The notes under the pieces: model-generated
The model's input: the letters and a program-made list of their open reading frames with translations, nothing else
What the model was told of the DNA's origin: nothing
Database searches by the model: none
In this document: one piece after another, positions 16,852-28,462 of the stretch
Position numbering within the stretch: position 1 is the stretch's first letter
How the letters are laid out: the number at the start of each line of letters is the position of its first letter
Program-made: the position numbers and the translations under genes
Source of the DNA: Closterium sp. Naga37s-1
Taxonomy: Eukaryota > Streptophyta > Zygnematophyceae > Desmidiales > Closteriaceae
Assembly: GCA_947471745.1 (NCBI GenBank)
Contig: CANJKZ010000398.1
Coordinates: 632,501-696,500, forward strand
Direction: 5' to 3'
DNA length: 64,000 bases

Positions 16852-19800
16852 ATGGCCACTTCCGCGGCAGTTGCTGCGGCCAGGGGTGGACAGCAGCGGG
16901 CACTGCTTCTCCCAGACAACCCCACCCCTCAGCAGCTTCGTGAGTGGGTTATTCAGCGAGGTCGTCCTGGTGGTGGAGGTTATCGTTTTGTTAGGACTGC
17001 TGCTCTTGGTGTTAGTGAGTCTGCTGCCGCTCCAGGTGCTAGTGAGTCTGCTGCAGCTCTAGGTGCCCGTGAGTCTATCGACGCTCTAGGTGCTAGTGCG
17101 TCTACTACCACAGGTCCTGCCTCAGCTGAGGTCTTGCACACTTTCACGCTTGACTCAGGCGCGTCACGTTGCTTCTTCCGTGATTGCACCACAGTCACAC
17201 CACTCACAGCACCTGTCCCAGTCTCACTGGCTGACCCCTCTGGGGGCCCAGTGGTTGCGAGAGCCTCCACGGTCCTCCCTTGTCCAGCAGTCCCCTCTGG
17301 TTCTTTTTCAGGTCTCCACCTCCCCACGTTCTCGACGAACTTGGTGAGCAACGCTGCCATTCAGGATGTCTGGGTTGATACCTTTATTCCTGGAGGGCAG
17401 CGTGTGGCGATCTGTACGTGCTCCCGGACTGGCCGTCACCTGGCTACGTTCACTCGTCAGCCTGGGTCTAGTCTGTACACACTGACCACTGCGTCTGCAC
17501 AGGTGGCTGAGTCAGGTCAGGTAGCTGCGTCGAGTCGAGCGTCTGCGTCAGGGCAGTTAGCTGCGTCTTGCTCGTGCAGAGTACTCACGCACGAGACTCA
17601 ACGCTGGCACCACCGTCTTGGTCACCCCTCCCTGCAGCGTCTGCGCGGCATGCACTCCCGGCTCCTGGTCTCTGGCCACCCTGAGACCCTGCCCCCCCTC
17701 CCGCGCTCACTTGCGCCGCCGTGTCTTCCTTGCGTCGAGGGGCGGCAGCGCGCCGCTCCTCACTCCTCCGAGTTTCCTCCGACCACTGCTCCTCTGCAGA
17801 CTCTCCACCTGGACGTGTGGGGCCCGGCCCCCGTCGGTGGGACGGACCAGGAGCGCTACTTCCTGCTGGTTGTTGACGACTACACACGCTACACCACAGT
17901 CTTCCCCTTGCGTCGCAAGGCGGACGTCAGCGGTGTTTTGATCCCTTGGATCCGTGCTACTCGTCTCCAGCTACATGAGCGCTTTCATCAGGACTTCCCA
18001 GTCCTGCGTCTGCACTCTGACAGGGGTGGTGAGTTCTCTTCTGGCGTCCTTGAGACGTTCTGCCAGGATGAGGGCATCGCCCAGTCGTTCACGCTTCCGG
18101 CCTCTCCGCAACGAAATGGGATCGCTGAGCGTCGCATTGGCCTGATCATGGAGGTTGCTCGTACCTCCATGATCCATGCGGCTGCTCCCCATTTCCTGTG
18201 GCCGTTTGCGGTCCGATACGCCGCGCATCAGCTCAACCTCTGGCCCCGTGTCTCTGCTCCAGAGACCTCGCCCACACTTCGTTGGACGGGACAGCCTGGT
18301 GATGTGTCGTCGTTTCGGGTCTGGGGCGCGCTCTCCCTTGTTCGCGATACCAAAGCGAGCAAGCTCTCTCCTCGCACTCTCCGCTGTGTCTTCCTGGGCT
18401 TCCCAACCGACGCTCCACCCTGGCAGTTCTACCACCCTGCCTCGCGTCGTGTTCTGTCCTCTCAGGACGTCACCTTCGACGAGTCGGTCTGTTACTACCG
18501 ACTTCACCCGCACGCGTCCCACCCGGTCCCCCTTGCACCCCTCTTCCTGGTACCAGTCCCCCCCCCGGTAGACCCCCTCCCCCCACAGGGTCCTGCTCCC
18601 TCAGGTGTGTCCCAGGTAGACCCACCCCCCTTGGATGAGCCAGTTGAGATCTCTTCTGACTCCTCTGACTCACCTGAGGGGGGTGACGCCGTCGCCGACG
18701 ACACGGCGACCACTCGCCACACTCCTCGCTTGGCGACCCCCCCCGGGTTTCCCGCCACGGCCGTCTTCGCCGCCTCCGCAGCCTGCTGCTGTGGACTCTG
18801 GAGCTGAGACTACTGGAGCTGGGGCTGGGGGTGGTGAGTCTGGGGGTGCCCGCTCTCCTCGTCTGGCTACCCCCCCCGGGTTCCCACCTCTGCCGTCTTC
18901 GCCGCCTCTGCAGCCTACTGCTGTGGACACTGGAGCAGAGACAGAGGGTGCTGAGACTGAGGGTGCTGGGACTGAGGGTACTGAGCCTGAGGGTGTTGGG
19001 ACTGAGGGTGCTGGGACTGAGGGTGCTGAGACTGAGGGTGCTGAGACTGAGGGTGCTGGGACTGAGGGTGCTGAGCCTGAGGGTGCTGGGACTGAGGGTA
19101 CTGAGACTTTGGGTGCTGACTCTGGGGGTGCTGAGACTTCGGGTGCTGACTCTGGGGGTGCTGCGAGTCCTTCTGGAGGTCCTGGTGCTGGAGGTACTGG
19201 AGCTGCTGCTGGTGCTGGAGGTGCTGGAGCTGGAGGTACTAGAGGTGCTTCTGGTGCTGGAGGTGCTAGAGCTACCACTACTAGAGGTACTGGAGCTGGA
19301 CAGCCACCGCAGCCTGCTCTACTTGAGACGCTCTCGCCGCAGGCGATTCGTGCGTGGGTCGTTCTGCGAGGCAGTCCTGGTGGTGGAGGGTACGGTCCTG
19401 CTGGTGCTGGAGCTACTAGTCCAGGAGTTGCTGCTGGTGCTGGAGGTGCTGGAGGTATTGCTGGAGGTGCTGGAGGTACTACTGGAGGTACTAGAGGTGC
19501 TGCTGGTGCAAGAGGTACTGGAGCTGCTAGTGCTGGGGGTACTGGAGCTGCTGCCGATGCTGGAGGTACTGGAGCTGGTGGCACTGGAGGTGCTGGTGCT
19601 CCTGGTGCTGGAGCTGCGGGAGCTGCTGACCCTGGAGGTGCTGGAGCTACTGGTCCCGGAGGTGCTCGTACTGGAGGTGCTGGAGCTGCCGGAGCAGGTG
19701 GTACTGCTGGTGCTGGAGGTGCAGGAGGTGCTACTGGAGCTGCTGGCACAGGAGGTACTGGAGGTACTACTGGTGCTGGAGGCGCTGGAGCTGGAGCTGG

Positions 19801-22271
19801 AGGCACTGGAGGTGCTGGGGGTACTACTGGTGCTCGAGGTGCTGGCGCTGTCGGAGCTCGTGGTGCTGGAGGTGCTGGTGCTACTGGTGCTGGAGGTCTT
19901 GCTGGGGGGTACTGGAGGAGCTGCTCGTGCTGGAGGTACGGGAGCTACTGGTGCTCTTCGCCACCTTCTCAGTCTTCCGCCAGGTGCTACTGGCTTCCCT
20001 GTGGCAGGTACTACTCCGTTGCTGTGTCCGCCAGCGGACCAGTCACAGCCACCGCTGCTACCACACTCCCCACTGCCTGCTCCTGCTCCTTACACTGCGG
20101 TGTCAGAGTCCCTGACTGAGCGTCGAGAGCCTGAGACTCGTGCTTCCACCCCTGAGCGTCGAGAGCCTGAGTCTAGCTTTGACCTTGAGCCTGAGCCTAG
20201 AGCTGCTGTCCGTGCTCGTGTTCCTCATGTTCGTTGTCCGCGTGCTCCGGCTGTCCCCGGCACTCACGATATGACACTCCGTCCTTCCTCTGTTCCTCAG
20301 CGTGTTGTACTACCGTTACCTCATGCGTCCTCTCTGCCTGACGTTGCTGACCCTCCGTCTGACCTTGCTCGTGCGTCCAGTCCGACTGTTACTCGCCTTC
20401 TTGCTACGGTTGTGACGGACCCTACGTTCTCGTCTCCTGCTGCGTCTGCCCTAGTAGCTGAGCTTGTTGACTTTGCTGCTGTGTACCGCCTAGACTACCT
20501 TGCGAGTCTTGTCTCTGACCCTGTCCCTGCCTGTCCTCCGTCCGTCGGGGGTGAGACTGCTCTTGGCTGTACTGCCCTTGGCTGTGACGTTCTTGAGGAC
20601 AGACAGGAGGAGCTGGAGTGCCTTGCTACCGCTTCACCCCATCACGCGACCATGCTGCTTGCCCCTGAGGGAGACCCGGATGCACTTGACATCCCCACCC
20701 CGCGCTCCTACAGGGAGGCGATTTCGGGTGAGTACTCCTCTCAGTGGCAGACAGCCATGGACGCAGAGATGGCTTCCTGGAAGTCCACAGGCACCTACGT
20801 CGACGAGGTTCCCCCACCTGGGGCGAACATCGTCAGTGGCATGTGGATTTTCAGGGTGAAGCGGCCGCCGGGTTCTCCGCCTGCCTTCAAGGCACGTTAC
20901 GTTGCTCGAGGCTTCAGTCAGCGTGAGGGGGTCGACTTCTTTCAGACCTTCTCCCCCACCCCGAAGATGACCACTCTTCGGGTGTTGCTACACGTTGCAG
21001 CTCAGCGTGACTACGAGCTGCACTCCCTCGGCTTCTCGACAGCTTTCTTGCAGGGTAGCCTTCACGAGGCCATCTGGTTGCGCCGTCCACAGGGTTTCAC
21101 TGGGTCGTTTATTGAGGGTACCCAGTGGAGCCTACGGCGACCAGTGTACGGCCTGCGTCAGGCGCCCCGTGAGTGGCACGACACACTGAGGACGACAATT
21201 GCGGCTCTTGGGTTTGCTCCTTTGACTGCTGACCCGTCGCTGTTTCTACGCACCGACACTACTCTGCCGCCGTTCTACATCCTCGTGTACGTCGACGACT
21301 TGGTTTTTGCTACTGCTGACACTGAGGCACTGGCCCTAGTGAAGGCAGAGCTGCAGGAGAGACACACCTGCACTGACCTGGGTGAGCTGCGGAGCTATCT
21401 TGGCTTGCAGATCACCCGGGACAGACCACGGCGCACCATCACCCTCACTCAGTCACACATGGTGCACCAGGTCCTTCAGCGCTTCCGCTTCACTTGGTCC
21501 TCGCCACAGCCCACTCCTCTGTCTACCGGCCACTCGCTCTCAGCTCCACCTTCGGACGAGTCCGTAGAGCCGAGTGGTCCGTACCCAGAGCTTGTGGGTT
21601 GCCTCATGTACCTGATGACGTGCACACGACCTGACCTCGCGTACCCTCTCAGCCTCCTGGCTCGCTACGTGGCACCTGGTCGACACCGAAAGGTGCACTT
21701 TGATGCTGCGAAGAGGGTACTGCGTTACTTGTGCAGCACATCGGGCATGGGGCTCGTGCTTGGAGGACGGGGTTCGGTGGTCCTCACAGGACACTCTGAC
21801 GCTTCTTGGGCCGACGACCAGACGACTCAGCGTTCGTCACAGGGTTACACCTTCAGTCTTGGCGCTGGTTCTGTCTCGTGGAGGTCCACTCGTTCTTCTG
21901 CTGTGCTTGGTTCCAGCTGTGAGGCCGAGATCTACGCTGGGGCCATGGCTGCACAGGAGCTACGCTGGCTGACCTACCTGCTGACCAACTTGGGGGAGCG
22001 GCCTCGTTCTCCTCCAGTTCTGTACGTCGACAACAAGGCAATGCTTTCCTTGTGTCGCGAGCAGAGACTGGAGCACAGAACGAAGCACATTGCTCTTCGC
22101 TACTTCCTTGCGCGTGAGCTGCAGCAGCGTGGTCAGCTGCGCCTTGCTTACGTGGCCTCTCGGGCCAACACTGCTGATGTCTTCACCAAGGTCCTTGGGG
22201 CTGGTGATCATCACCGTTTCTGCACTGCTCTTGGGCTTGTGCCCACTCTGCCTCACCTGTTGGTTGCTTGA
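16852..22271 (+). pseudogene. E1 pol (protease, integrase, RT, RNase H)
   Basis: ATG at 16852 begins MATSAAVAAARGGQQ. Domains in order: protease (FTLDSGASRCFF), pre-integrase (WHHRLGHPSLQRLRGM, CLPCVEGRQRAA), integrase (LHLDVWGPAP, HSDRGGEFSSG, SPQRNGIAERRIG), a long Gly/Ala/Thr/Glu repeat spacer (about 18900-19950), RT (GTYVDEVPPPGANIV, FYILVYVDDLVFA) and RNase H (SSCEAEIYAGAMAAQELRWL, LYVDNKAML, ANTADVFTKVLG). The spacer is unusual for copia. Broken, about two or more times. Confidence 0.88.
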
Positions 22272-22366
22272 CTTGCTCTTGTTGTACACTGCTATATATC
22301 TTTATGCCTGCATGTTTTCTCTTGCTAGGTTGTGATCAGTGTACTGCCTTGCTATTATATACCTCT

Positions 22367-22438
22367 GCATGTGAACTGGCCTTGTGGCCACTTGCTTGTG
22401 CTCAGAATGCGTGGTGACTTTGTGATCCACCCTGAGCT
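22367..22438 (+). other. Conserved noncoding block before the E1 3' LTR
   Basis: A block of about 72 bp (GTGAACTGGCCTTGTGGCCA, then TTGTGCTCAGAATG and TGATCCACCCTGAGCT) lies between pol and the 3' LTR. The same block is at 37019-37090 (E6, minus), 55743-55814 (E7) and 63692-63762 (E8), better conserved than the LTRs themselves. Confidence 0.85.
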
Positions 22439-22510
22439 GTGTTCTCTTCTGCAGACTGGTCTTGTGACCGCTTGTTGTGTTTGCTGTCCCCTACTTTGCC
22501 TATGGGGGTG

Positions 22511-22646
22511 TGTCAGATTACAGTTGTATCTCTAGGCTACAGTAGGGTCACTCCTTAGTGAGTACAACACTTTAGGGTTAGGTTTCCCCTACTTGTACTC
22601 ATCTCTTGCCTAGTCCAATCCATCATTCCTAGTTGTATTCTTGACA
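22511..22646 (+). repeat. E1 3' LTR
   Basis: 136 bp, preceded by a CTATGGGGGTG polypurine tract and followed by the TTATA target duplication. Confidence 0.93.
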
Positions 22647-22869
22647 TTATAATCATCTTGTTCTCTTTCAACTTTATTAAACAAGGTCACTACAAGACTT
22701 CATTGTCTTCCTATAACTTAGCAGTCTTATCCTATCCACTACGATTCCCGGATTATATCAACATAATATGAGAGCTATAGCGGAATATAAGACCTGCCAA
22801 GTTCCTGTTCTTCTTAGAACAAATTCCTTATAAACTTATTCATTATACCTATTACAAGTCTGCATCACT

Positions 22870-25671
22870 ATGGCTCCTGGAGGAAAAGCCACTGCAGACT
22901 CTCCGGGCCCACCACCACCAGCAACGACTACTGCGCCATCAGAGGTGACTTCCGTCAGCGCCGCTCTCGTTGAGCAGCTTGTCTCTCGCATCAATGCTCG
23001 TGAGAGCCATCAAGCCATGAGCATCGACGGCTCAAGCTACGCAAGAGGAGTTGCTGAAATGCCTCTCCCGGGAGAAGACCGCGGCGTCAACTCCGAAAGA
23101 TCCTTTACATTTGACAACCGTCAAGGATGAGCTCCTGCGCAAGACAGTCAACAACGCGCACAAACGGAGGCAATTGCAACCATGCAAACAAAGTTTGTTT
23201 TGACTTCAAAACTGAAAGCTTCAACTCAATTCGACGGCAAGGATTTCTACACGTGGAGCTTCGAGTTTGAGCTCCTCGCAACAACGGCGCAGATCTGGAT
23301 GTACTACGACGGGAGCTTATCTTTCCCGTCGGAAGGAACCATCCAGGAGAAGAATCAGTACTACCACGAGTCCCTTCTCGCGTACACCGCTCTTCTTCGA
23401 AACCTCTCCCCCGTCGAGCAGCTTGGCATCCGCTCCTACAAATCAGAGTGGGCACCCGCGCAAGTGTCTTAGGAGCATCTGCGCAATTCATACATGGCAA
23501 CAGATCCGGTTACCATGAGTCGCCTGCTCAATCAACTGACATCAGTTAAAATGCATCAAGGGGAGAAAGCGGGACCGTATATTAATCGGTGCCGCAATCT
23601 ACGCGGCCACATCAAGAAGTGTGGCGGAACCATCCCTGACGACATGTTCGTCTCGATGGTTCTCTCTGCACTTGGACCCGATTGGCGTCAGTGTCAGTCG
23701 TTGCTCCGCGCTCGAGCAACCATCTCCGAGTCCACCCTTTGCGCCACACTCCTCTCCGAGCAAAAGGAGATCGACCTGTACAATGACAAGAACGGCAAGC
23801 GGGAAAAGTTAGTGTTCTTCGCTGGAGCAACTGAAGGGGAGCAGCACGGAAAGAAAGGGGTCTTCTGCAGGTACTACAAGAAACCGGGTCACACCATAGA
23901 CTGGTGCTATAAACGAAAGGCTGCTGACGAGAGGCGCAACCATGTCGCCACCCTCCGTTGCGAGCACCTCACAAACTCCTGCACGCATTTCATCCAAGGA
24001 CAAGGGAAAAGGGTCAGTTTTGAGTTGCATGGTGCGTCGCAGAGGCTTTCGCTACTACGACGACATTAAATTTCCGCCTGATGCGCCAAATGTTCCAGTC
24101 ACACCAAGCGTCAACAACGACCCCACACTCTGTTCTTGGATCGACAGACCGATCAAAATCCCACCTGATTTCGAGCTGCCTCCGAGCACTCCGGAGTCTC
24201 CTCCCAGCTTTCCCGCAGGAGACTACAGCGACCTCCCGCCGTGCTCCGTCGACCTTGACCGCATCATCACTCCTAAGATTGCCGGCATCGCACATCAGAG
24301 CCGCGACAACTTCAACAATTGGTATCTTGACAGCTGCTGTGGGCAACACATGGTGGGATCACCAACCTTCATCAGTAACTCAAGGCGCATGCGGCGACCG
24401 TGCGAAATCACCGTCGCAAACAACAATCGACTTAAAGTATACGACATTGGAGAAATCTACCTTGAAGCTGTGGACACCCGCTTCACCATTCACATCGGAG
24501 ACGTCCTGGTCGTCCCCGATCAGTTCAACTTACTTTCTGCAGCACAACTCATGAAGTGTGGCGTCGACATTCGAAGCAACTGCAAGGAGAAAAGTTTCAA
24601 AGTGTTTTACAAAAACACCTACATCGGGAAGGCAGTTGATGACGCCAAATTCTTCATTTCAAACCTCACACCACAGGGTACCACTGGCGACTTCGAACGG
24701 ACTCTCCTACTGAAGACGACGCCCACGGAGACTCCGACTTGGTCACACCCCACGGAGATGGTTCTCGAGAGCCCCGCCTCAGACGGAATTCTTCGCCTGC
24801 GTGCCGTCCCAACTGCTTCGACCTCTACTCCCGGAGATACCGGACCTGCAACAATGGAACAGGAAGAAGATAGCGGGAAGTCAACAACTACAGGACAAAC
24901 TGACACCGGAGGATGGGGAGCTAGTGTAGAAGCCGACACTAGATGGGGAGTAACAAAACCGGTCTCACCCAGCTGGGCCAATCCCAGTGCTACCGTCGGC
25001 GCTTGGGGAATCGTCCAAACACCAGAAGAAGGAGCTGCCACCGGAGGTGGTTGGGAAACCTCAACTTCCAAAAGCGGCTGGGGACCCCCAAGCCCTCCTT
25101 ATCCCGAGGCTCCAGCACTTCCCCCTGCAGCTGTGGCGGAAATCGACCCGTACTGGGCAACGCGCGGCACAAGCTGGGGCGGACCTCCTCTTCCAGACCA
25201 GTATGCTCCTGACACACCAGAGGAAACGCAAGAGGGGTCAGAAGAGATGACTTACAAGTTCGGAGAAGCAATAGAACTACCCGAGCCTACCAAGGAAGCG
25301 CCACCGCCGGTACAAGGACCTCAGCTGATTCCGGTCGCCGGCGACGAATACCTCTATCATCGTGTTCCGATGGACTTCCAGCTTCCGCATGGCCCGAGGC
25401 GGCACGAATCCCGCAACCACTCGTCACCGGCGACCCAATTCACACCGCCGATACGGACGACATCGCCGGAATTCCCGACGCCGTCCTGGAACGAGTCTCC
25501 GCCCGAGCCTTCGCAGCAAATGTGAGCGTCGCCACCGACAAAGGACCTGAAACGGAGCAGCGAGAAGAAGCAGAGAGAAACAAATATTATCAGAAGACCG
25601 CCGGTTACCGCGCAGAACCAGAAATTTGGCACCAACGACCCGGACACCCCTCACACGTCACACTAAAAAAC
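22870..25671 (+). pseudogene. E2 gag, protease and pre-integrase remains
   Basis: An ATG at 22870 starts MAPGGKATADSPG. A copia gag-like region follows (FDGKDFYTWSFEFELL; LNQLTSVKMHQGEKAGPYIN), then a zinc-knuckle-like CRYYKKPGHTIDWC near 23870. A retropepsin-like WYLDSCCGQHM lies near 24325, and a pre-integrase WHQRPGHPS near 25630. A Trp/Gly/Pro-rich stretch of about 250 codons lies between protease and pre-integrase. Coding is fragmentary (several breaks). Confidence 0.82.
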
Positions 25672-25849
25672 TGTTGACGGGAATAGGTTGTTGGCCCCGC
25701 CCTCGCTTGGGCGAAGCTGACTTCCTGGTCAGACTCGCGGGTGGTGCGGCCGACCGTTCTGCAGGGCTCGACGTGTGCTGGTCGACGGGGCTGTCGACTT
25801 GCAGGCGACCGCTGCAATGCCGCCGTCAATGGGAGCCGGCGGTCTAGTT
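25672..25849. mobile_element. LTR-like fragment related to the E4 LTR edge
   Basis: Begins TGTTGACGGG and continues GTTGGCCCCGCCCTCGCTTG, close to the reverse complement of the E4 LTR end (GTTGGCCCCGTCCTCGCTTG). TGACGG near the start and CCGTCA near 25828 are complementary ends. It may be a partial LTR of an E4 relative. Extent and orientation uncertain. Confidence 0.4.
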
Positions 25850-26267
25850 CTAGTATGACGAGCTGAACTGTAGCCTGGTCCCGAACTGCTCCCAAAGGTT
25901 CTTCCAAAAGTTGCTGGTAAACTTCTTGTCGCGATCGCTGATTATCGCGGCTGGTATCCCGTGCACTCGAATGACGGTTGCGATGAATAGGCGAGCGGTT
26001 TCTTCGGCTGAGATTGATTTCCTGCACACAGCGAAGTGAGCCATTTTTTGTCAGTCTGTCAACGACGACCATAACCGCGTCGTTACCCCCAGGGTTCGAA
26101 GGTAACCCCGTGACGAAATCCATGGTAACCTGATGCCAGACGCGCTCGGGCGGTGGAATCGGCTGCAACTGACCCGCCTTTCTTTTTCACGAGCTTTTCA
26201 TCACCTGACACGTAGGACACGAGCGGTGTTGTACGTCGGTCAACAGCTCCGGCCAGTAGTAATACCG

Positions 26268-26448
26268 TGTCAGAATGTTATATTTCTCTAGTCTGCAGTG
26301 GGGTACTCTATAGTGAGTACATCCCTGTTAGGGTTTGCTATATGTATCCCATTGTTTGCTAGTGAAACCTCTCTTCTCTGTTCTCATTTCTCCTTCGTAA
26401 AACCTAAACCCTAGCCATGGCTACTAAGCTCTAGCTAGGATTCTGACA
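26268..26448 (+). repeat. E3 5' LTR
   Basis: 181 bp, matched at 35169-35349, preceded by TACCG. Confidence 0.93.
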
Positions 26449-26665
26449 TGCTATCAGAGCGACTACGCTCCTGGCCTGTGGGCCCACTTGCTTCCGCTAC
26501 TGTACTATCTGTCGCGCGCCCCGTGGCGCGCGACGTTTTTTCTTCCCGCCACGCACTCCGAGCGCGTGGCGGTTTTCTGCCCGCCACGCGCTCGGGGCGC
26601 GTGGCGGTTTCCTGCCCGCCCCGTCGTCCGTCGCGGCGCCCCCATGGACCCGCGCGCGCCCTCCC

Positions 26666-26699
<34 letters not shown>

Positions 26700-27240
26700 T
26701 CGCCCGTCACGGCGCTCCGGGAGCCCGCGCGTCGCCCTGTCCGTCGCCCGTCGCGGCGACCTGGGGGCCCGCGCGTCGCCCCCTCCCGTCGCCCGTCTCG
26801 GCGCCCCGGGGGCCCGCGCGCCGCCCTGCCCGTCGCCCGTCGCCCGTCGCGGCGCCCTGGGGGCCCGCGCGTCGCCCCCTCCCGTCGCCCGTCGCGGCGC
26901 CCCGGGGGCCCGCGCGCCGCCCCCCCTCCCGTCGCCCGTCGCGGCGCCCCGGGGGGGGGGGGGCGCGCTGCCCTGCCCGTCGCCCGTCGCGGCGCCCTGG
27001 GGGCCCGCACGTCGCCCCCTCCCGTCGCTCGTCGAGGCGCCCTGGGGGCCCGCGCGCCGCTCCGCTTCCGCTCACATGCCGCCCCAGCTGCTGCCCGCGT
27101 TTCTGCCCTGTGCCGCCTGCGTTTGGGGTATGGGGGTGGCGGGTGTGTGAGTCGTCCCCTACTCCTCCTCCTCCTCCGTCTCCCACTGCTGCAGCTGTCG
27201 CTGAGGGGGGTGGATGTGTGGGAGCCGAGGGAGTGGCGCT

Positions 27241-28330
27241 TGCGGAGATAACTAATGCAACGGGAGCTAGACTGCGGGCTAGGCACGGATGCTCGTGTGA
27301 TCTCTGCGTTCGTTCGTTCCTTAGTCGTTTCCAAGTGCTAACACTACTTGCTAGTTCACGGGGAAAATTGGCAAGAGTTTCACTAGGAAAACATGACAAC
27401 AAAAGTTCAGAATGATTGCATCAACATTGGCAACACAGATTACATCAGACCTAGCAAGGCTGCTGGTCGACTGCCAGCACAGCACGGTCGACCGCGTGCC
27501 AGCACGACTTGGTCGACCGCGCTCCAGCAGAGCAGAGTCGCGGCTTGCCAACGTTGCAAGTCCGCGGTGTGCCAACGCTGCAGTAAGTCGGCTGCACAGC
27601 GTTGCACCCGCTTGACAATGGTGCACCAGCTTCGCAGGTGCGTGCAGCTGGTTGGCGCCCAACTCCCCGTCATATGCCCAGCGCAGACACTCCACCCGTG
27701 ACGGCGCCCACCAGCCACGTCGACCTCGGGATACCACCCCCGAGGTCGTTCTCGCAGACAACACCCTCGGCGACTTTCGCGCACATCGCCCGAGTATCCT
27801 GGTCGACCGGGTATCCCGCGGCCCCCGTGGCCCCCGATCGTCCATCCGCGGCCACCCCGGTCCCCGCGGTCCCGAGGTTGCCCCACGGCCTCCCGCGGCC
27901 CCGTGGTCTCCCGCGGCCTCCCGCGACCTTCCCGCGGCCCCGCGGTTCTCCCGCGGTCCCGCGGTCCCGCGGCCCTTCCGCGGTCCCACGGTTCTCCCGC
28001 GGTTCTTCCGCGGCCCCGCGGTTCTCCCGCGGTCCCGCGGTCCCGCGGCCCTCCCGCGGTCCCGCGTCTCCCGCGGTTCTCCCGCGGTCCCGCGTCTCCC
28101 GCGGTTCTCCCACGGTCCCGCGGTTCTCCCGCGGTTCCGCGGTTCTCCCGCGGTTTCGCGGCCCCCGCGGTCCTCCCACGGTTTCGCGTCCCCCGCGGTC
28201 CTCCCGCGGTTTCGCGGCCCCCGCGGTCCTCCCGCGGTTTCGCGGCCCCCGCGGTCCTCCCGCGGTTTCGCGGCCCCCGCGGCCGGCTCCGCCCAAGCGA
28301 GGACGGGGCCAACCACTACTCGCGTTGACA
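27241..28330 (-). repeat. E4 3' LTR (left copy)
   Basis: 1,090 bp with an internal run of short CGCGG/CCGCGG repeats at about 27860-28280 that could form many hairpins. Confidence 0.92.
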
Positions 28331-28462
28331 CTCCCCTGCCGCGTTCACGCTTGGGCCCCCCCCCGGCCCACACGGCAGTATTGCTCGGAGAATAGCCCGT
28401 CGGCGTGCACACAACGCACAGCACGCCGGTCACCGCACCAGCCATGCAAAAGGGCATGGCAC

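Larger units (their letters stand above)
15192..22646 (+). mobile_element. E1: Ty1/copia element inserted in the 5' LTR of E2
   Basis: LTRs of 136 bp (15192-15327 and 22511-22646) begin TGTCAGATTACA and end TTCTTGACA. They differ at about three positions (about 2 %). A 5-bp target duplication TTATA flanks the element. The primer site after the 5' LTR contains TTATCAGAG; the polypurine tract is CTATGGGGGTG before 22511. A GC-rich repetitive leader precedes pol. No gag was recognised. Roughly two or more breaks in pol. Confidence 0.93.

Noticed and set aside
18670-19806. Minus-strand Pro/Ala-rich frame of 378 codons
   Set aside because: Shadow of the Gly/Ala repeat spacer in E1 pol on the plus strand.
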